Counted from the stretch's first letter, positions 25,007 through 32,867 are shown. The stretch is DNA of 64,000 bases from Bog-473 sp964457065 (GCA_964457065.1 CAYWDQ010000001.1:77412-141411); one strand, 5' to 3'. Translations and numbers: made by a program. Notes: generated by a model not told the origin, from the letters alone.

Positions 25007-25033
25007 GTGGTGGTGGTGGTGGTGGTGGTGGTG
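25007..25033 (+). repeat. (GTG)9 microsatellite
   Basis: Nine perfect GTG triplets in the gap between tRNA-Ser and tadA. The rest of 24839-25056 holds no gene or clear promoter that I can support. Confidence 0.9.
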
Positions 25034-25056
25034 GCGCCACCGCGCCGGGATCGCAG

Positions 25057-25533
25057 TCAGTCGCCGTGGTGGGTGGTCGAGACCGACGATGCAGGTGAGC
25101 CGTCGTCCCGCTTCGCCGCGAAGAACGACGTCAGGAGCGTTCCGCATTCGTCCGCCCGCACACCTGGGACGACCTCGAGCTCGTGGTTCAGCCGGGGGTC
25201 GGCACAGACGTTGTAGAGCGATCCGCACGCCCCGGCGCGCGGATCGCTGGCGCCGAAGACGAGCCGGCTCACCCTGGCGGCGACCAGAGCGCCGGCACAC
25301 ATCGGGCAGGGTTCGAGCGTGACGACGACGGTGACGTCGGAGAGGCGCCAACTTCCGAGCGCGGCCGCGGTGTCGCGTATCGCCAGCATCTCCGCATGTG
25401 CCGACGGGTCGGCGGTGCGCTCCCGTTCGTTGTGGCGGGCCGCCACCACCTGCCCGCCGACGATCGTGACGGCACCCACCGGGACCTCGCCCTCGTGTGC
25501 GGCAGTGCGGGCCTGCGCGAGGGCGAGCGCCAT
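25057..25533 (-). CDS. tadA: tRNA adenosine(34) deaminase TadA
   Basis: A 158-residue zinc deaminase that converts A34 to inosine in tRNA-Arg(ACG). The catalytic HAE motif is in DPSAHAEMLAIRD (near residue 46) and the zinc-binding PCPMCAGALVAARV near residue 75. Family landmarks also include GEVPVGAV near the start and DPRAGACGSLYN. ATG 25533 is chosen; upstream in-frame codons offer no conventional start nearby. The C-terminal tail of about 20 residues (KRDDGSPASSVSTTHHGD) goes beyond the usual fold. The repeat protein gene lies 104 nt upstream on the same strand. Confidence 0.93.
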   Translation of the reverse strand: MALALAQARTAAHEGEVPVGAVTIVGGQVVAARHNERERTADPSAHAEMLAIRDTAAALGSWRLSDVTVVVTLEPCPMCAGALVAARVSRLVFGASDPRAGACGSLYNVCADPRLNHELEVVPGVRADECGTLLTSFFAAKRDDGSPASSVSTTHHGD

Positions 25534-25637
25534 GGCGTCGTCGTCGCTCAGCGGTGAGGGTGGGTCGGCGGTGGCGATGACCCAGTATGCGAGGTGGCGG
25601 CGCGGAGTGGGAAGTCCGCCGGACGGCGGCAGGCCGG

Positions 25638-27683
25638 TCAGCCCTGGGCGGGAGTGCGGAGGTCCTGCTCGAGCGTGGTCAGGGAGGTCTGCAGCTGCGT
25701 CGAGTCCGTGGCGAACTCCTGGAGGAACGCACCCAGGCGGATAGGCGGCAGCCCATCGATGGTCTCGAGGAAAGTGAGGTCGCGACCCACCTGGGCCTCA
25801 GCGGTCCCGGCGGCTGGCCGAGCCGCCTCCGGCACGGCCGCACCGGACATGTACGCCTCGTAGAGCCTCAGTGAGGCGATGTAGGGGTTGATGACTGTGG
25901 AGACGTTGCTCGGAGTGGGGAAGCCGGACAGCGAGTCCAAACCCGCTCGTGCCCCGGTGGTGGCCGAGTCGACAGCGTCCGTGGCCGACTGCACCTGGGA
26001 GATGGCCGCGGCGGATGGCGTTCCCGTCGATGCCGTGGTCGGAGGCGATGCGGTCGGGGACGACGGGTTCCGGTGCACGGAGCCCAGGACCACGGCGCCG
26101 ACGATCACGACCACCAGAATGCAGGCCGCGATGGCGGTCGCCGTCCGCATCCGGCTCCAGCGCTTTCCACCCACTTCGTTCCGTGTGCTCGCGTTGGCAG
26201 GCACGCGTGCAGGCGATGCCGCCGTTCTCGCTTCTGGCTCTTCCTCAATTTGTGCTTGCGCATCTGCCTCGACCTGCGCGTGGGCGACAGCGACCGCCTG
26301 CGCCTGGGCCGCCGCCTGTGCTTCGGCTTGGGCGTGCGCCTCGGCCTCAGCCAGGGCCTGAGCCCCGGCTTCCGCTCGCGCCCGGGCCTGCTCCTGGGCG
26401 TCGACCCGAGCCTGTTCCTCGGCGTCGGCTTCGGCGAGCGCCTCAGCTTCCGCTCGCGCCCGGGCCTCGGCCTCCGCCAGGGCCAGCGCAGCCGCTTCCT
26501 CACGTGCTCGAGATTCAGCTTCGATCCGAGCCCGCTCCTCGGCTTCTGCTCGCGCCCGAGCGGCCTCGGCCTCCGCCTCGGCCTCCGCCTCCGCCTCCGC
26601 CTGTGCTCGTGCCCGGGCCACGGCCTCCGCCAGGGCCAGTTCTGCCGCTTCCTCTCGCGCCCGCTCNNNNNNNNNNNNNNNNNNNNNNNNNNNNNNNNNN
26701 NNNNNNNNNNNNNNNNNNNNNNNNNNNNNNNNNNNNNNNNNNNNNNNNNNNNNNNNNNNNNNNNNNCCCGGGCCACGGCCTCCGCCAGGGCCAGTTCTGC
26801 CGCTTCCTCTCGCGCCCGCTCTTCGGCTTCGGCTTCGATCCGAGCCCGCTCCTCGGCTTCTGCTCGCGCCCGAGCGGCCTCGGCCTCCGCCTCGGCCTCC
26901 GCCTCCGCCTCCGCCTGTGCTCGTGCCCGGGCCACGGCCTCCGCCAGGGCCAGTTCTGCCGCTTCCTCTCGCGCCCGCTCCTCGGCTTCGGCTCGTGCCC
27001 GAGCGGCCTCGGCCTTCGCCTCTGCCTCGGCCTGCGCCCGGGCCTCCGCCTCGGCCTGCGCCCTGGCCTCCGCCTCGGCNNNNNNNNNNNNNNNNNNNNN
27101 NNNNNNNNNNNNNNNNNNNNNNNNNNNNNNNNNNNNNNNNNNNNNNNNNNNNNNNNNNNNNNNNNNNNNNNNNNNNNNNCTGCGCCCGGGCCTCCGCCTC
27201 GGCCTGCGCCCGGGCCTCCGCCTCGGCCTGCGCCCGGGCCTCCGCCTCGGCCTGCGCCTCTGCCTCGGCGATTGCCCGCGCTTCTGCCTCCTCCTCCGGG
27301 GACAACCTGCGAACGGTCTCTTCCATCCGCTCGAACGCGGCTCCGACCCGGGCATCGGCCGCCAGCTCGGAGTCCTGTGCCTTCAGCTCGGCATCCGTCT
27401 CGGCCTTGACATCCGCGTCGGGCAGGAACTTGTCCCAGCGGTATTCGAAGTCGTCGATCTCCAGCTCGGCGTCGTCGAGTTCGAGCTCGGCGTCCACCTC
27501 GAGCTCCACGTCCTCGTCCGGCACGAACTGGTCCCAGCGGAAGTCGAGCTCGTCCAGCTCTGCATCGTCCGCATCCGACGCGGACTCCCCGCCGCGTGAC
27601 CGCGGATCTCCCTGGTGCTCGAACTTGTCCCAGGCCAGCTCGGAGTCGTCGAGCTCGGGATTGCCGGAGAGTCCGGTGCTCAT
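25638..27683 (-). CDS. Ala/Glu-repeat membrane protein with acidic WD[K/Q]F N-terminus (broken by two assembly gaps)
   Basis: One gene read in three pieces: 27683-27180, 27079-26767 and 26666-25638. The N-terminal 90 residues are very acidic with three related motifs: ELAWDKFEHQ, DFRWDQFVPDED and EYRWDKFLPDAD. From about residue 135 there is a long Ala/Glu/Arg helix of AEAEARAQ octads and a 53-residue repeat (AREEAAELALAEAVARARAQ and following). The third piece ends the helix, then has a single membrane segment (TATAIAACILVVVIVGAVVL) and an outside domain of about 150 residues (VINPYIASLRLYEAYMSG and FLQEFATDSTQLQTSLTTL). The topology is cytoplasmic N-terminus, external C-terminus. Gap lengths are placeholders, which explains the apparent frame change in the middle piece. 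I recognise no family; TolA-like coiled proteins are only superficially similar. Confidence 0.7.
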   Translation of the reverse strand: MSTGLSGNPELDDSELAWDKFEHQGDPRSRGGESASDADDAELDELDFRWDQFVPDEDVELEVDAELELDDAELEIDDFEYRWDKFLPDADVKAETDAELKAQDSELAADARVGAAFERMEETVRRLSPEEEAEARAIAEAEAQAEAEARAQAEAEARAQAEAEARAQXXXXXXXXXXXXXXXXXXXXXXXXXXXXXXXXXXRGGGQGAGRGGGPGAGRGRGEGRGRSGTSRSRGAGARGSGRTGPGGGRGPGTSTGGGGGGGRGGGRGRSGASRSRGAGSDRSRSRRAGARGSGRTGPGGGRGPXXXXXXXXXXXXXXXXXXXXXXXXXXXXXXXXXXERAREEAAELALAEAVARARAQAEAEAEAEAEAEAARARAEAEERARIEAESRAREEAAALALAEAEARARAEAEALAEADAEEQARVDAQEQARARAEAGAQALAEAEAHAQAEAQAAAQAQAVAVAHAQVEADAQAQIEEEPEARTAASPARVPANASTRNEVGGKRWSRMRTATAIAACILVVVIVGAVVLGSVHRNPSSPTASPPTTASTGTPSAAAISQVQSATDAVDSATTGARAGLDSLSGFPTPSNVSTVINPYIASLRLYEAYMSGAAVPEAARPAAGTAEAQVGRDLTFLETIDGLPPIRLGAFLQEFATDSTQLQTSLTTLEQDLRTPAQG
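26667..26766. other. assembly gap (100 N), first in the repeat protein
   Basis: Exactly 100 N flanked on both sides by the same sequence of the 159-nt repeat unit, so repeat collapse is the likely cause and the true length is unknown. Confidence 0.95.
26767..26980 (-). repeat. 159-nt (53-codon) tandem repeat in the Ala/Glu protein
   Basis: The unit starting cccgggccac at 26767 recurs at 26926 (period 159) and before the gap at 26612. The copies are nearly identical, in phase with the reading frame and rich in CTC/GCC. Confidence 0.85.
27080..27179. other. assembly gap (100 N), second in the repeat protein
   Basis: Exactly 100 N, embedded in 24-nt repeats. Confidence 0.95.
27180..27255 (-). 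repeat. 24-nt tandem repeats encoding AEAEARAQ octads
   Basis: Three consecutive copies of a 24-nt unit (ctgcgcccgggcctccgcct plus cggc) abut the second gap, with similar copies on its other side at 27026-27079. The copy number in the genome is unknown. Confidence 0.85.
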
Positions 27684-27952
27684 GGGGTCGCGGGGCCGGA
27701 GTCGACGGTTCTGGAGGCCGCCGGAGTGCTCCCGACGGCGAGGTCGGCGCGCTGAATCGAGAGGCTCGTGGGATGCCTGGCGATCGCACGCAAGAGGCGG
27801 TCGATTCCCCGTGCGACCCGGGAGGCAGCCTGGGGCGCGCCGTCGACATCGAGGGCCGACGCGTCAGAGGTCGGGTCGACCGCCCGGCCGGAAGTTGGGT
27901 CCACGTTCAGCTATCGGTCGGGAACCCGGGTGAATTGAGCCTTCTTCGTGAG
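27684..27952. other. intergenic, no secure gene
   Basis: The stretch between the repeat protein start and tRNA-Ser(GGA). A minus-strand frame of 74 codons (27680-27904) overlaps the downstream ATG by 4 nt but has no recognisable protein character. Nothing else is supported here. Confidence 0.5.
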
Positions 27953-27980
27953 CGGAGGAGGTGGGATTTGAACCCACGGT
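27951..27980. repeat. 30-bp direct repeat, copy 2 (3' half of tRNA-Ser(GGA))
   Basis: Identical to 24751-24780. With its partner it brackets tadA and the repeat protein. Confidence 0.9.
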
Positions 27981-28037
27981 TGGTTGCCCAACACACGATT
28001 TCCAGTCGTGCCGATTCGGCCGCTCTCGCACTCCTCC
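27953..28037 (-). tRNA. tRNA-Ser (anticodon GGA)
   Basis: An 85-nt class II tRNA with the same acceptor, D-arm and T-arm as the tRNA-Ser(CGA) gene 3.2 kb away. Anticodon GGA is at 28003-28001. The anticodon stem and variable arm differ. CCA is not encoded. Confidence 0.93.
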
Positions 28038-28156
28038 GAGACTGCAGCCTGGTCAGGCTAACGGTCGCGACGCCCCCGGATGAGCCGACCGGCGTGGGAA
28101 CGATCGGGTTCGTCGTGGCACTGTCCGGGCATTGTTGTCACTGGGTGGTTACTTTT

Positions 28157-28193
28157 CCTTGATCTGTGGATTACTCGGCCGAATTGATCAAGG
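28157..28193. promoter_or_regulatory. 8-bp perfect inverted repeat in an AT-rich island
   Basis: CCTTGATC at 28157-28164 and GATCAAGG at 28186-28193, 21 bp apart, in the AT-richest part of the gap between tRNA-Ser (minus) and the SRP RNA (plus). It could be an operator or a hairpin. The rest of 28038-28302 holds no gene. Confidence 0.35.
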
Positions 28194-28302
28194 GCCGGCG
28201 AGGAGACCCACCCTCATCGACGTGGCGGCGGGCGCCCGCCGGCCGTGGAGGAGCCTGTTCCGGACGAACCGCTAGCCTGGAGCCGCGCGCCGCCCCGATG
28301 TT

Positions 28303-28416
28303 GGGTGCGGTGGCCGGGTCCTGCGCAACGGCCGCTCGTGAATCGAGTCAGGGTCGGAAGGCAGCAGCTCTCAGCGGGTATGGCCGGGTGCCGTAGCCAA
28401 CCTGGCCGCCGCACCG
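28303..28416 (+). ncRNA. ffs: signal recognition particle RNA, small bacterial type
   Basis: It contains the conserved apical domain: a GTCAGGGTCGGAAGGCAGCAG core with the GGAA tetraloop at about 28350-28354, preceded by TCCTGCGCAACG and followed by GCCGTAGCCAACC. The closing stem is visible: GGTGCGGTGGCC at 28304 pairs with GGCCGCCGCACC ending at 28415. The length of about 112 nt and the position directly upstream of dnaX match other actinobacteria. It binds Ffh for co-translational targeting. Confidence 0.9.
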
Positions 28417-28459
28417 AGCACCGGGAGCCGGGCAGGGCCGCCGTGTCTGAGCGCATGGG

Positions 28460-28465
28460 TAGGCT
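28460..28465 (+). promoter_or_regulatory. -10 hexamer TAGGCT of dnaX (leaderless)
   Basis: TAGGCT ends 8 nt before ATG 28474, just beyond the SRP RNA. No Shine-Dalgarno is present. Confidence 0.5.
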
Positions 28466-28473
28466 CGGCCGTC

Positions 28474-30306
28474 ATGGCCGATGCCCCATTCGTCTCGCTC
28501 TACCGCCGCTTCCGGCCGGGGCGATTCGACGAGATCAGGGGACAGGATCATGTCGTGCGGGCCCTGCGCAGCGCCGTGCGCGACGACCGGGTGTCGCACG
28601 CCTACCTCTTCAGTGGGCCCCGCGGAACCGGCAAGACGTCCTCGGCTCGCATCCTGGCCAAGGCGCTCAACTGCGAGGCCCCCGTGGATGGTGAGCCGTG
28701 CGGCACCTGCACCTCGTGCGTCGAGATCACCCAGGGGAACTCCCTGAACGTGCACGAGCTCGATGCGGCCTCGAACAACGGCGTCGACGCCATGCGCGAT
28801 CTCGTGGCCCATGCGTCGCTGGGCACGCCCGGGCGCTGGAAGGTCTACATCGTCGACGAGGTGCACATGCTGTCGACGGCGGCCGCCAACGCGCTGTTGA
28901 AGACCCTGGAGGAGCCGCCGAGCCACGTCGTGTTCGTCCTTGCCACGACCGATCCGCAGAAAGTGCCGCCGACGATCCGCAGTCGGACCCAGCACCTCGA
29001 GTTCCGGCTCCTGGGCTCCGAGACGCTGCACGGCTTGCTCGAGTCGGTCAACGCCGACGCAGGGCTCAACCTCGACGAGGAAGCGCTCGAGGCAGCCGTC
29101 CGGCGCGGGCGGGGCTCGGCCCGCGACGCGCTTTCGGCCCTGGACCAGGTCGCCGCGGCGGGGTCCGCCGACGCCGCCCGGCCCGAGCTTGCGGAGGTGC
29201 TGAACGCCCTCGCCGACGGCGACGTGAGCCAGGTGTTGGTCGCCCTCAGCGCGCTGCTGGCCGGCGGCTGGGGCCCCCAGCAGCTCGCGACAGAGCTCAT
29301 CGACGACCTGCGTCAGGTCTTCCTCGCCGCGCTGGCCCCCGAACTGTGCGCGGTCTCCGGATCGTCGTTGGAGCGCTTCAGGTCGTTGGCCGAGACGATG
29401 GGACTGGCCCGGGTCGTGCGCAGCATGGAGATCCTGGGCCACGCGCTGGTCGACATGCGTGAGGCGCCCGACGCGCAGGTCGTGCTCGAGATCGCGGTCG
29501 TGCGAGCCGTGCGGCCCGACCTGGACTCAGGCGTGGAGGCATTGTCCGAACGGGTGAGCGTCCTGGAGCGTTCCCGTTCGGGAGCCGCCGCCTTCCCCCG
29601 CCCGGACGCTGCGGGCGAACCTGCGGCTCCTGCAGCACCCGTCGCGCGCGGATCGTCGCCCTCCGCATCGGAGCCGGCCGCGGCCAGCCGCCCGGCCGGC
29701 GACGTGGGCAAGCGTCCCTCCATCGGTGCCGTGCGGCGGAACCAGCAGGCCGGTACCGCCCTCACCGCGGTTGCACCTGACCCCCCGACGCCCGAACCCC
29801 CTTCGCCCGAGCCTGCTCCGGCCGCCGCCGTGTCTGCTCCGGCCACCGGCACGCACACAGTCGGCCCGGTCGATCGCGACAGCCTGACCGAGGCCTGGGG
29901 CGACGGGATTCTCCGGGCGCTCCCGGCCCGCGCCAAGGCGCTCTACAGCGCCGGACGCTTCGTCGCCGTGGACGCCACGGGCGCGCACTTCGCGCTACCC
30001 AACGCCGCCCACCGTGACCGCTGTGCCGAACTGATCCCGACGGTCGAGGCCGCGCTCGCCGCACACTTCGGCACGCAGGTGACGCTGGTCCTCGATGTCG
30101 ACGACGCCGCCCCGCCGGCCGCGGGTGCGGTGACTCAGCCCACGGCATCCCGGCGCGGTGGAGACGAGGGCCGCGACTTGGACGTCGAAGAGGTCGACCC
30201 GGCCGAGTTCCTCGACCATGCACCCGATGCCGGCGCCGACCAGGAGTCGGCGGCCGAGGCGCGCCTTCTCGATGCCTTCCCGGGAGCCAGCGAGGTGACC
30301 GGCTAG
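28474..30306 (+). CDS. dnaX: DNA polymerase III subunits gamma/tau
   Basis: A 610-residue clamp-loader ATPase. It begins FVSLYRRFRPGRFDEIRGQD, then Walker A FSGPRGTGKTSSARILAK near residue 46, four zinc-binding Cys in NCEAPVDGEPCGTCTSC, Walker B VYIVDEVHMLS, and sensor-1 ATTDPQKVPPTIRSR. A Pro/Ala-rich linker (about 370-450) leads to a tau-like C-terminal domain. No A-run slippage site for a shorter gamma form was seen. It follows the SRP RNA and directly abuts recR with no gap. The small DNA-binding YbaB gene that usually separates them is missing. Confidence 0.95.
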   Translation: MADAPFVSLYRRFRPGRFDEIRGQDHVVRALRSAVRDDRVSHAYLFSGPRGTGKTSSARILAKALNCEAPVDGEPCGTCTSCVEITQGNSLNVHELDAASNNGVDAMRDLVAHASLGTPGRWKVYIVDEVHMLSTAAANALLKTLEEPPSHVVFVLATTDPQKVPPTIRSRTQHLEFRLLGSETLHGLLESVNADAGLNLDEEALEAAVRRGRGSARDALSALDQVAAAGSADAARPELAEVLNALADGDVSQVLVALSALLAGGWGPQQLATELIDDLRQVFLAALAPELCAVSGSSLERFRSLAETMGLARVVRSMEILGHALVDMREAPDAQVVLEIAVVRAVRPDLDSGVEALSERVSVLERSRSGAAAFPRPDAAGEPAAPAAPVARGSSPSASEPAAASRPAGDVGKRPSIGAVRRNQQAGTALTAVAPDPPTPEPPSPEPAPAAAVSAPATGTHTVGPVDRDSLTEAWGDGILRALPARAKALYSAGRFVAVDATGAHFALPNAAHRDRCAELIPTVEAALAAHFGTQVTLVLDVDDAAPPAAGAVTQPTASRRGGDEGRDLDVEEVDPAEFLDHAPDAGADQESAAEARLLDAFPGASEVTG

Positions 30307-30906
30307 GTGTACACCGGCCCTCTCCGCTCCCTCATCGACGAGCTCGGCCGGCTACCCGGCATCGGGCCGAAGTCGGCCCAACGCATCGCGTTCCACATCC
30401 TCAAGGTGCCCGGTGAGGATGCGCGCCGGCTGGCCGACGCCATCATCTCCGTCAAGGAGCGCACCACCCTCTGCGAGATCTGCTTCAACGTGGCCGACTC
30501 AGGAGCGTTGTGCGCCGTCTGCAGCGACGACCGGCGCGATCCGGACGTCATCTGCGTCGTCGAGGACCCGCGCGACATCGTCGCCGTGGAGCGCACCGGG
30601 TTCAGGGGGCGCTACCACGTCCTCGGGGGCGCCCTCAGCCCGCTCGACGGGATCGGCCGTGAGCAGCTCCGCCTGCGCGAGCTGCTCGACCGCGTCAACC
30701 AGGGCGTCATCCGCGAGGCGATCGTCTGCACCAACCCCACCATCGAGGGCGAGGCCACCGCCATGCTCGTGGCGCGAGAGCTCGCGCCGCTCGGGGTCAC
30801 CGTCTCCCGTCTGGCCAGCGGACTGCCGGTCGGTGGCGACCTCGAGTACGCCGACGAGCTGACCCTCGGCCGGGCACTCGAGGGGCGGCGCCCACTCGAG
30901 GTGTGA
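30307..30906 (+). CDS. recR: recombination mediator protein RecR
   Basis: A 199-residue protein starting at GTG 30307, immediately after the dnaX stop. It begins MYTGPLRSLIDELGRLPGIG (HhH region), followed by a C4 zinc finger in CEICFNVADSGALCAVC near residues 57-73, and a Toprim domain with VVEDPRDIVAVE and LRELLDR. It loads RecA with RecF/RecO at gaps. The start codon position and family N-terminus agree. Confidence 0.95.
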   Translation: MYTGPLRSLIDELGRLPGIGPKSAQRIAFHILKVPGEDARRLADAIISVKERTTLCEICFNVADSGALCAVCSDDRRDPDVICVVEDPRDIVAVERTGFRGRYHVLGGALSPLDGIGREQLRLRELLDRVNQGVIREAIVCTNPTIEGEATAMLVARELAPLGVTVSRLASGLPVGGDLEYADELTLGRALEGRRPLEV

Positions 30907-30938
30907 AGAGGCGGGAACCGCCCCGACCGGACGTCCCG

Positions 30939-30944
30939 TAGAAT
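30939..30944 (+). promoter_or_regulatory. -10 hexamer TAGAAT of asd (leaderless)
   Basis: TAGAAT ends 6 nt before ATG 30951. It is one of the clearest of the set (5 of 6 match to TATAAT). Confidence 0.6.
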
Positions 30945-30950
30945 TGCCGG

Positions 30951-31976
30951 ATGCGGATCGCCATCGTGGGAGCGACTGGACAAGTGGGCGTCGTGCTGCG
31001 CTCGATCCTGGCCGAGCGCAACTTCCCAGTGGAGTCCATGCGCTACCTCGCCTCGGCGCGATCCGCCGGCTCGACCCTTTCCTGGCGTGACGCCGACATC
31101 GTCGTCGAGGATGCCGAGACGGCCGACCTCTCGGACATCGACCTGGCCCTGTGCTCGGCGCCGTCCTCGGTGTCGCGGGCGCTGGCGCCCCGCCTGACCG
31201 CGGCGGGCGCCACCGTCATCGACAACTCCTCGGCGTGGCGCATGGATCCCGACGTCCCGCTCGTGGTGCCCGAGGCCAACGCCGAAGCGCTGCGCGCCAT
31301 CCCCAAAGGCATCGTGGCCAACCCCAACTGCACCACCATGGTGGCCATCCCGGTGCTCAAGCCGCTCCACGACGAGGCCGGCCTCACACGTCTGATCGTG
31401 TCCACCTATCAGGCCGTGTCGGGTGGCGGCGTCGACGCCGTCCGCGAGCTGGCCGAGCAGTTGTCCAAGACGGTGGAGACCGCCGCGGACCTGACCTTCG
31501 ACGGCTCGGCCGTCGACTACCCGCCCCGCAACGTCTACCCGGTGCCGATCGCCCACAACGTGATCCCGCTGCAATTCAAGATCGTCGACGACGGCTCGCT
31601 CGAGACCGACGAGGAGCAGAAGTACTGCAACGAGGCCAGGAAGATCCTGGGGCTGCCCGACCTGGCCGTGACCACCACCTGTGTGCGAGTGCCCGTCTTC
31701 ACCGGGCACTCGGCCTCCATCGTGTGCGAGTTCGAGCGGCCGATCACACCCGAGCGCGCCACCGAGGTGCTGCGCACCGCGCCGGGCGTGGAGCTGGCGG
31801 AGATCCCGACGCCGCTGATGGCAGCCGGCCGCGACGTCTCCTACGTCGGCCGCATCCGGCGGGCCCAGGGTGCACCCGACGCCCTGGCGCTCTTCGTCTC
31901 CGGCGACAACCTGCGCAAGGGTGCCGCGCTCAACGTGGTGCAGATCGCGGAGGAGCTGGTCGCTCTCCGCAGCTGA
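30951..31976 (+). CDS. asd: aspartate-semialdehyde dehydrogenase
   Basis: A 341-residue enzyme that reduces aspartyl phosphate to the semialdehyde for lysine/DAP, threonine and methionine synthesis. The NADP motif is IAIVGATGQVGVVLRSIL at the N-terminus. The catalytic Cys is in IVANPNCTTM near residue 128, the active-site Gln in STYQAVSGGG, and the later His in VPVFTGHSASI. Length and spacing are standard. A neighbouring lysC is expected in many actinobacteria but is absent here. It is convergent with phoU, 12 nt apart. Confidence 0.96.
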   Translation: MRIAIVGATGQVGVVLRSILAERNFPVESMRYLASARSAGSTLSWRDADIVVEDAETADLSDIDLALCSAPSSVSRALAPRLTAAGATVIDNSSAWRMDPDVPLVVPEANAEALRAIPKGIVANPNCTTMVAIPVLKPLHDEAGLTRLIVSTYQAVSGGGVDAVRELAEQLSKTVETAADLTFDGSAVDYPPRNVYPVPIAHNVIPLQFKIVDDGSLETDEEQKYCNEARKILGLPDLAVTTTCVRVPVFTGHSASIVCEFERPITPERATEVLRTAPGVELAEIPTPLMAAGRDVSYVGRIRRAQGAPDALALFVSGDNLRKGAALNVVQIAEELVALRS

Positions 31977-31988
31977 GCTCGACGCGGA

Positions 31989-32744
31989 TCAGTCCGCTCC
32001 GGACGACACGGGCTCTGGTCCGCCGACCACCAGGGTGGACATGCGGCGGGCCAGATTGACGGCGTGGTCGCCGAAACGCTCGTAGAAACGGGCGACCATG
32101 GCCAGCTCGATCGCGACCGGCAGGGGCATGGTGCCCGCGACGAGCTCCGCGGTCAGGGTCACGTGGAGGTCGTCGAGCTCGTCGTCGAGGTCGTCGATGG
32201 ACGAGGCCGCACCCGCGGACCGTTCCGCGAAGGCGTCCGCCGTCTCGCGCCAGATGGTGGTGGCGACCTCACCCATGCGCTCGACCAGGCCGCGGCTTCG
32301 GGCCGACATCTCGGCGCCCAGTCCCCGGGCGGCCCGGCGGGCGATGTGCTCGGCCAGGTCGCCGTTACGCTCCATGTCGGGCAGCATGCGCAGGATCGCC
32401 ACGAATTCCCGGCGCTCGTCGGCCGATGTCTCGCCGTGGACGAGCTGGTGCTGCACGGTGGTCGAGATCTGGGCGATCAGTTTGTCGATGACCTCGTCGC
32501 GCTTGACCAGCTCCTTGGCGGCGTCCCGGTCGCCGGCCAGCAGGGCGTGCGTGGCGCCCGCGATGCCCTCGCCGACGAGCGCGAAGACCTGGGCGAAGAG
32601 CCGGTCGACCTCGTGAGGCTCCGGCATGGTGCGCGGCCACAAGGGCTGTTCCATGGCCAGGGGACCGATCTGGGGCGGCAGGCTCTCCTCGTCCTGGTCG
32701 TGGTCCGGAGTGGTCCTGGTGCTGGCACCGAGTTTGAACGGCAT
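31989..32744 (-). CDS. phoU: PhoU-family phosphate signalling protein
   Basis: A 251-residue all-helical protein. The two metal-binding PhoU motifs are visible: MERNGDLAEHIARR and YERFGDHAVNLARR. An N-terminal extension of about 40 residues precedes the first helix bundle. ATG 32744 is favoured over GTG 32753 because TAGCGT ends 7 nt upstream of the ATG and would overlap the GTG. PhoU links the Pst transporter to the PhoR-type kinase and represses the regulon in high phosphate. It lies about 21 kb from the pst operon, and no PHO-box-like repeats were seen upstream. Confidence 0.9.
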   Translation of the reverse strand: MPFKLGASTRTTPDHDQDEESLPPQIGPLAMEQPLWPRTMPEPHEVDRLFAQVFALVGEGIAGATHALLAGDRDAAKELVKRDEVIDKLIAQISTTVQHQLVHGETSADERREFVAILRMLPDMERNGDLAEHIARRAARGLGAEMSARSRGLVERMGEVATTIWRETADAFAERSAGAASSIDDLDDELDDLHVTLTAELVAGTMPLPVAIELAMVARFYERFGDHAVNLARRMSTLVVGGPEPVSSGAD

Positions 32745-32751
32745 TCGGGTC

Positions 32752-32757
32752 ACGCTA
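32752..32757 (-). promoter_or_regulatory. -10 hexamer TAGCGT of phoU (leaderless)
   Basis: TAGCGT ends 7 nt before ATG 32744. Confidence 0.55.
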
Positions 32758-32867
32758 TCCGCTCCGTCGCAGCGTGACGACCCCGAGTCCCGGGGGTGCC
32801 AGTGGCATCCGGATCGGGGGTGCGGGGCAGGTGGCGGGCGGTCCCCGAAGTTGACACACCCCATCGT

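Noticed and set aside
25900..27330. CRISPR-like periodic repeats
   Set aside because: The repeats are contiguous and in frame, encode Ala/Glu octads and have no unique spacers.
26105..27355. Apparent frameshift inside the repeat protein
   Set aside because: The frame changes only across gaps of exactly 100 N, whose length is a placeholder, so no frameshift can be claimed.
27680..27904. A 74-codon minus-strand frame with a 4-nt ATGA overlap to the repeat protein
   Set aside because: Composition is not protein-like (no Lys, no hydrophobic core), no ribosome site, no recognisable family. The overlap alone is not enough.
28273..28278. TAGCCT as promoter of the SRP RNA
   Set aside because: It lies 25 nt before the RNA 5' end and has no -35 at proper spacing. 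It is possible but unsupported.
32851..32856. Perfect TTGACA as -35 for rmuC
   Set aside because: Only 11 bp from the TACATT hexamer, and no TANNNT lies 16-18 bp downstream before the start codon.
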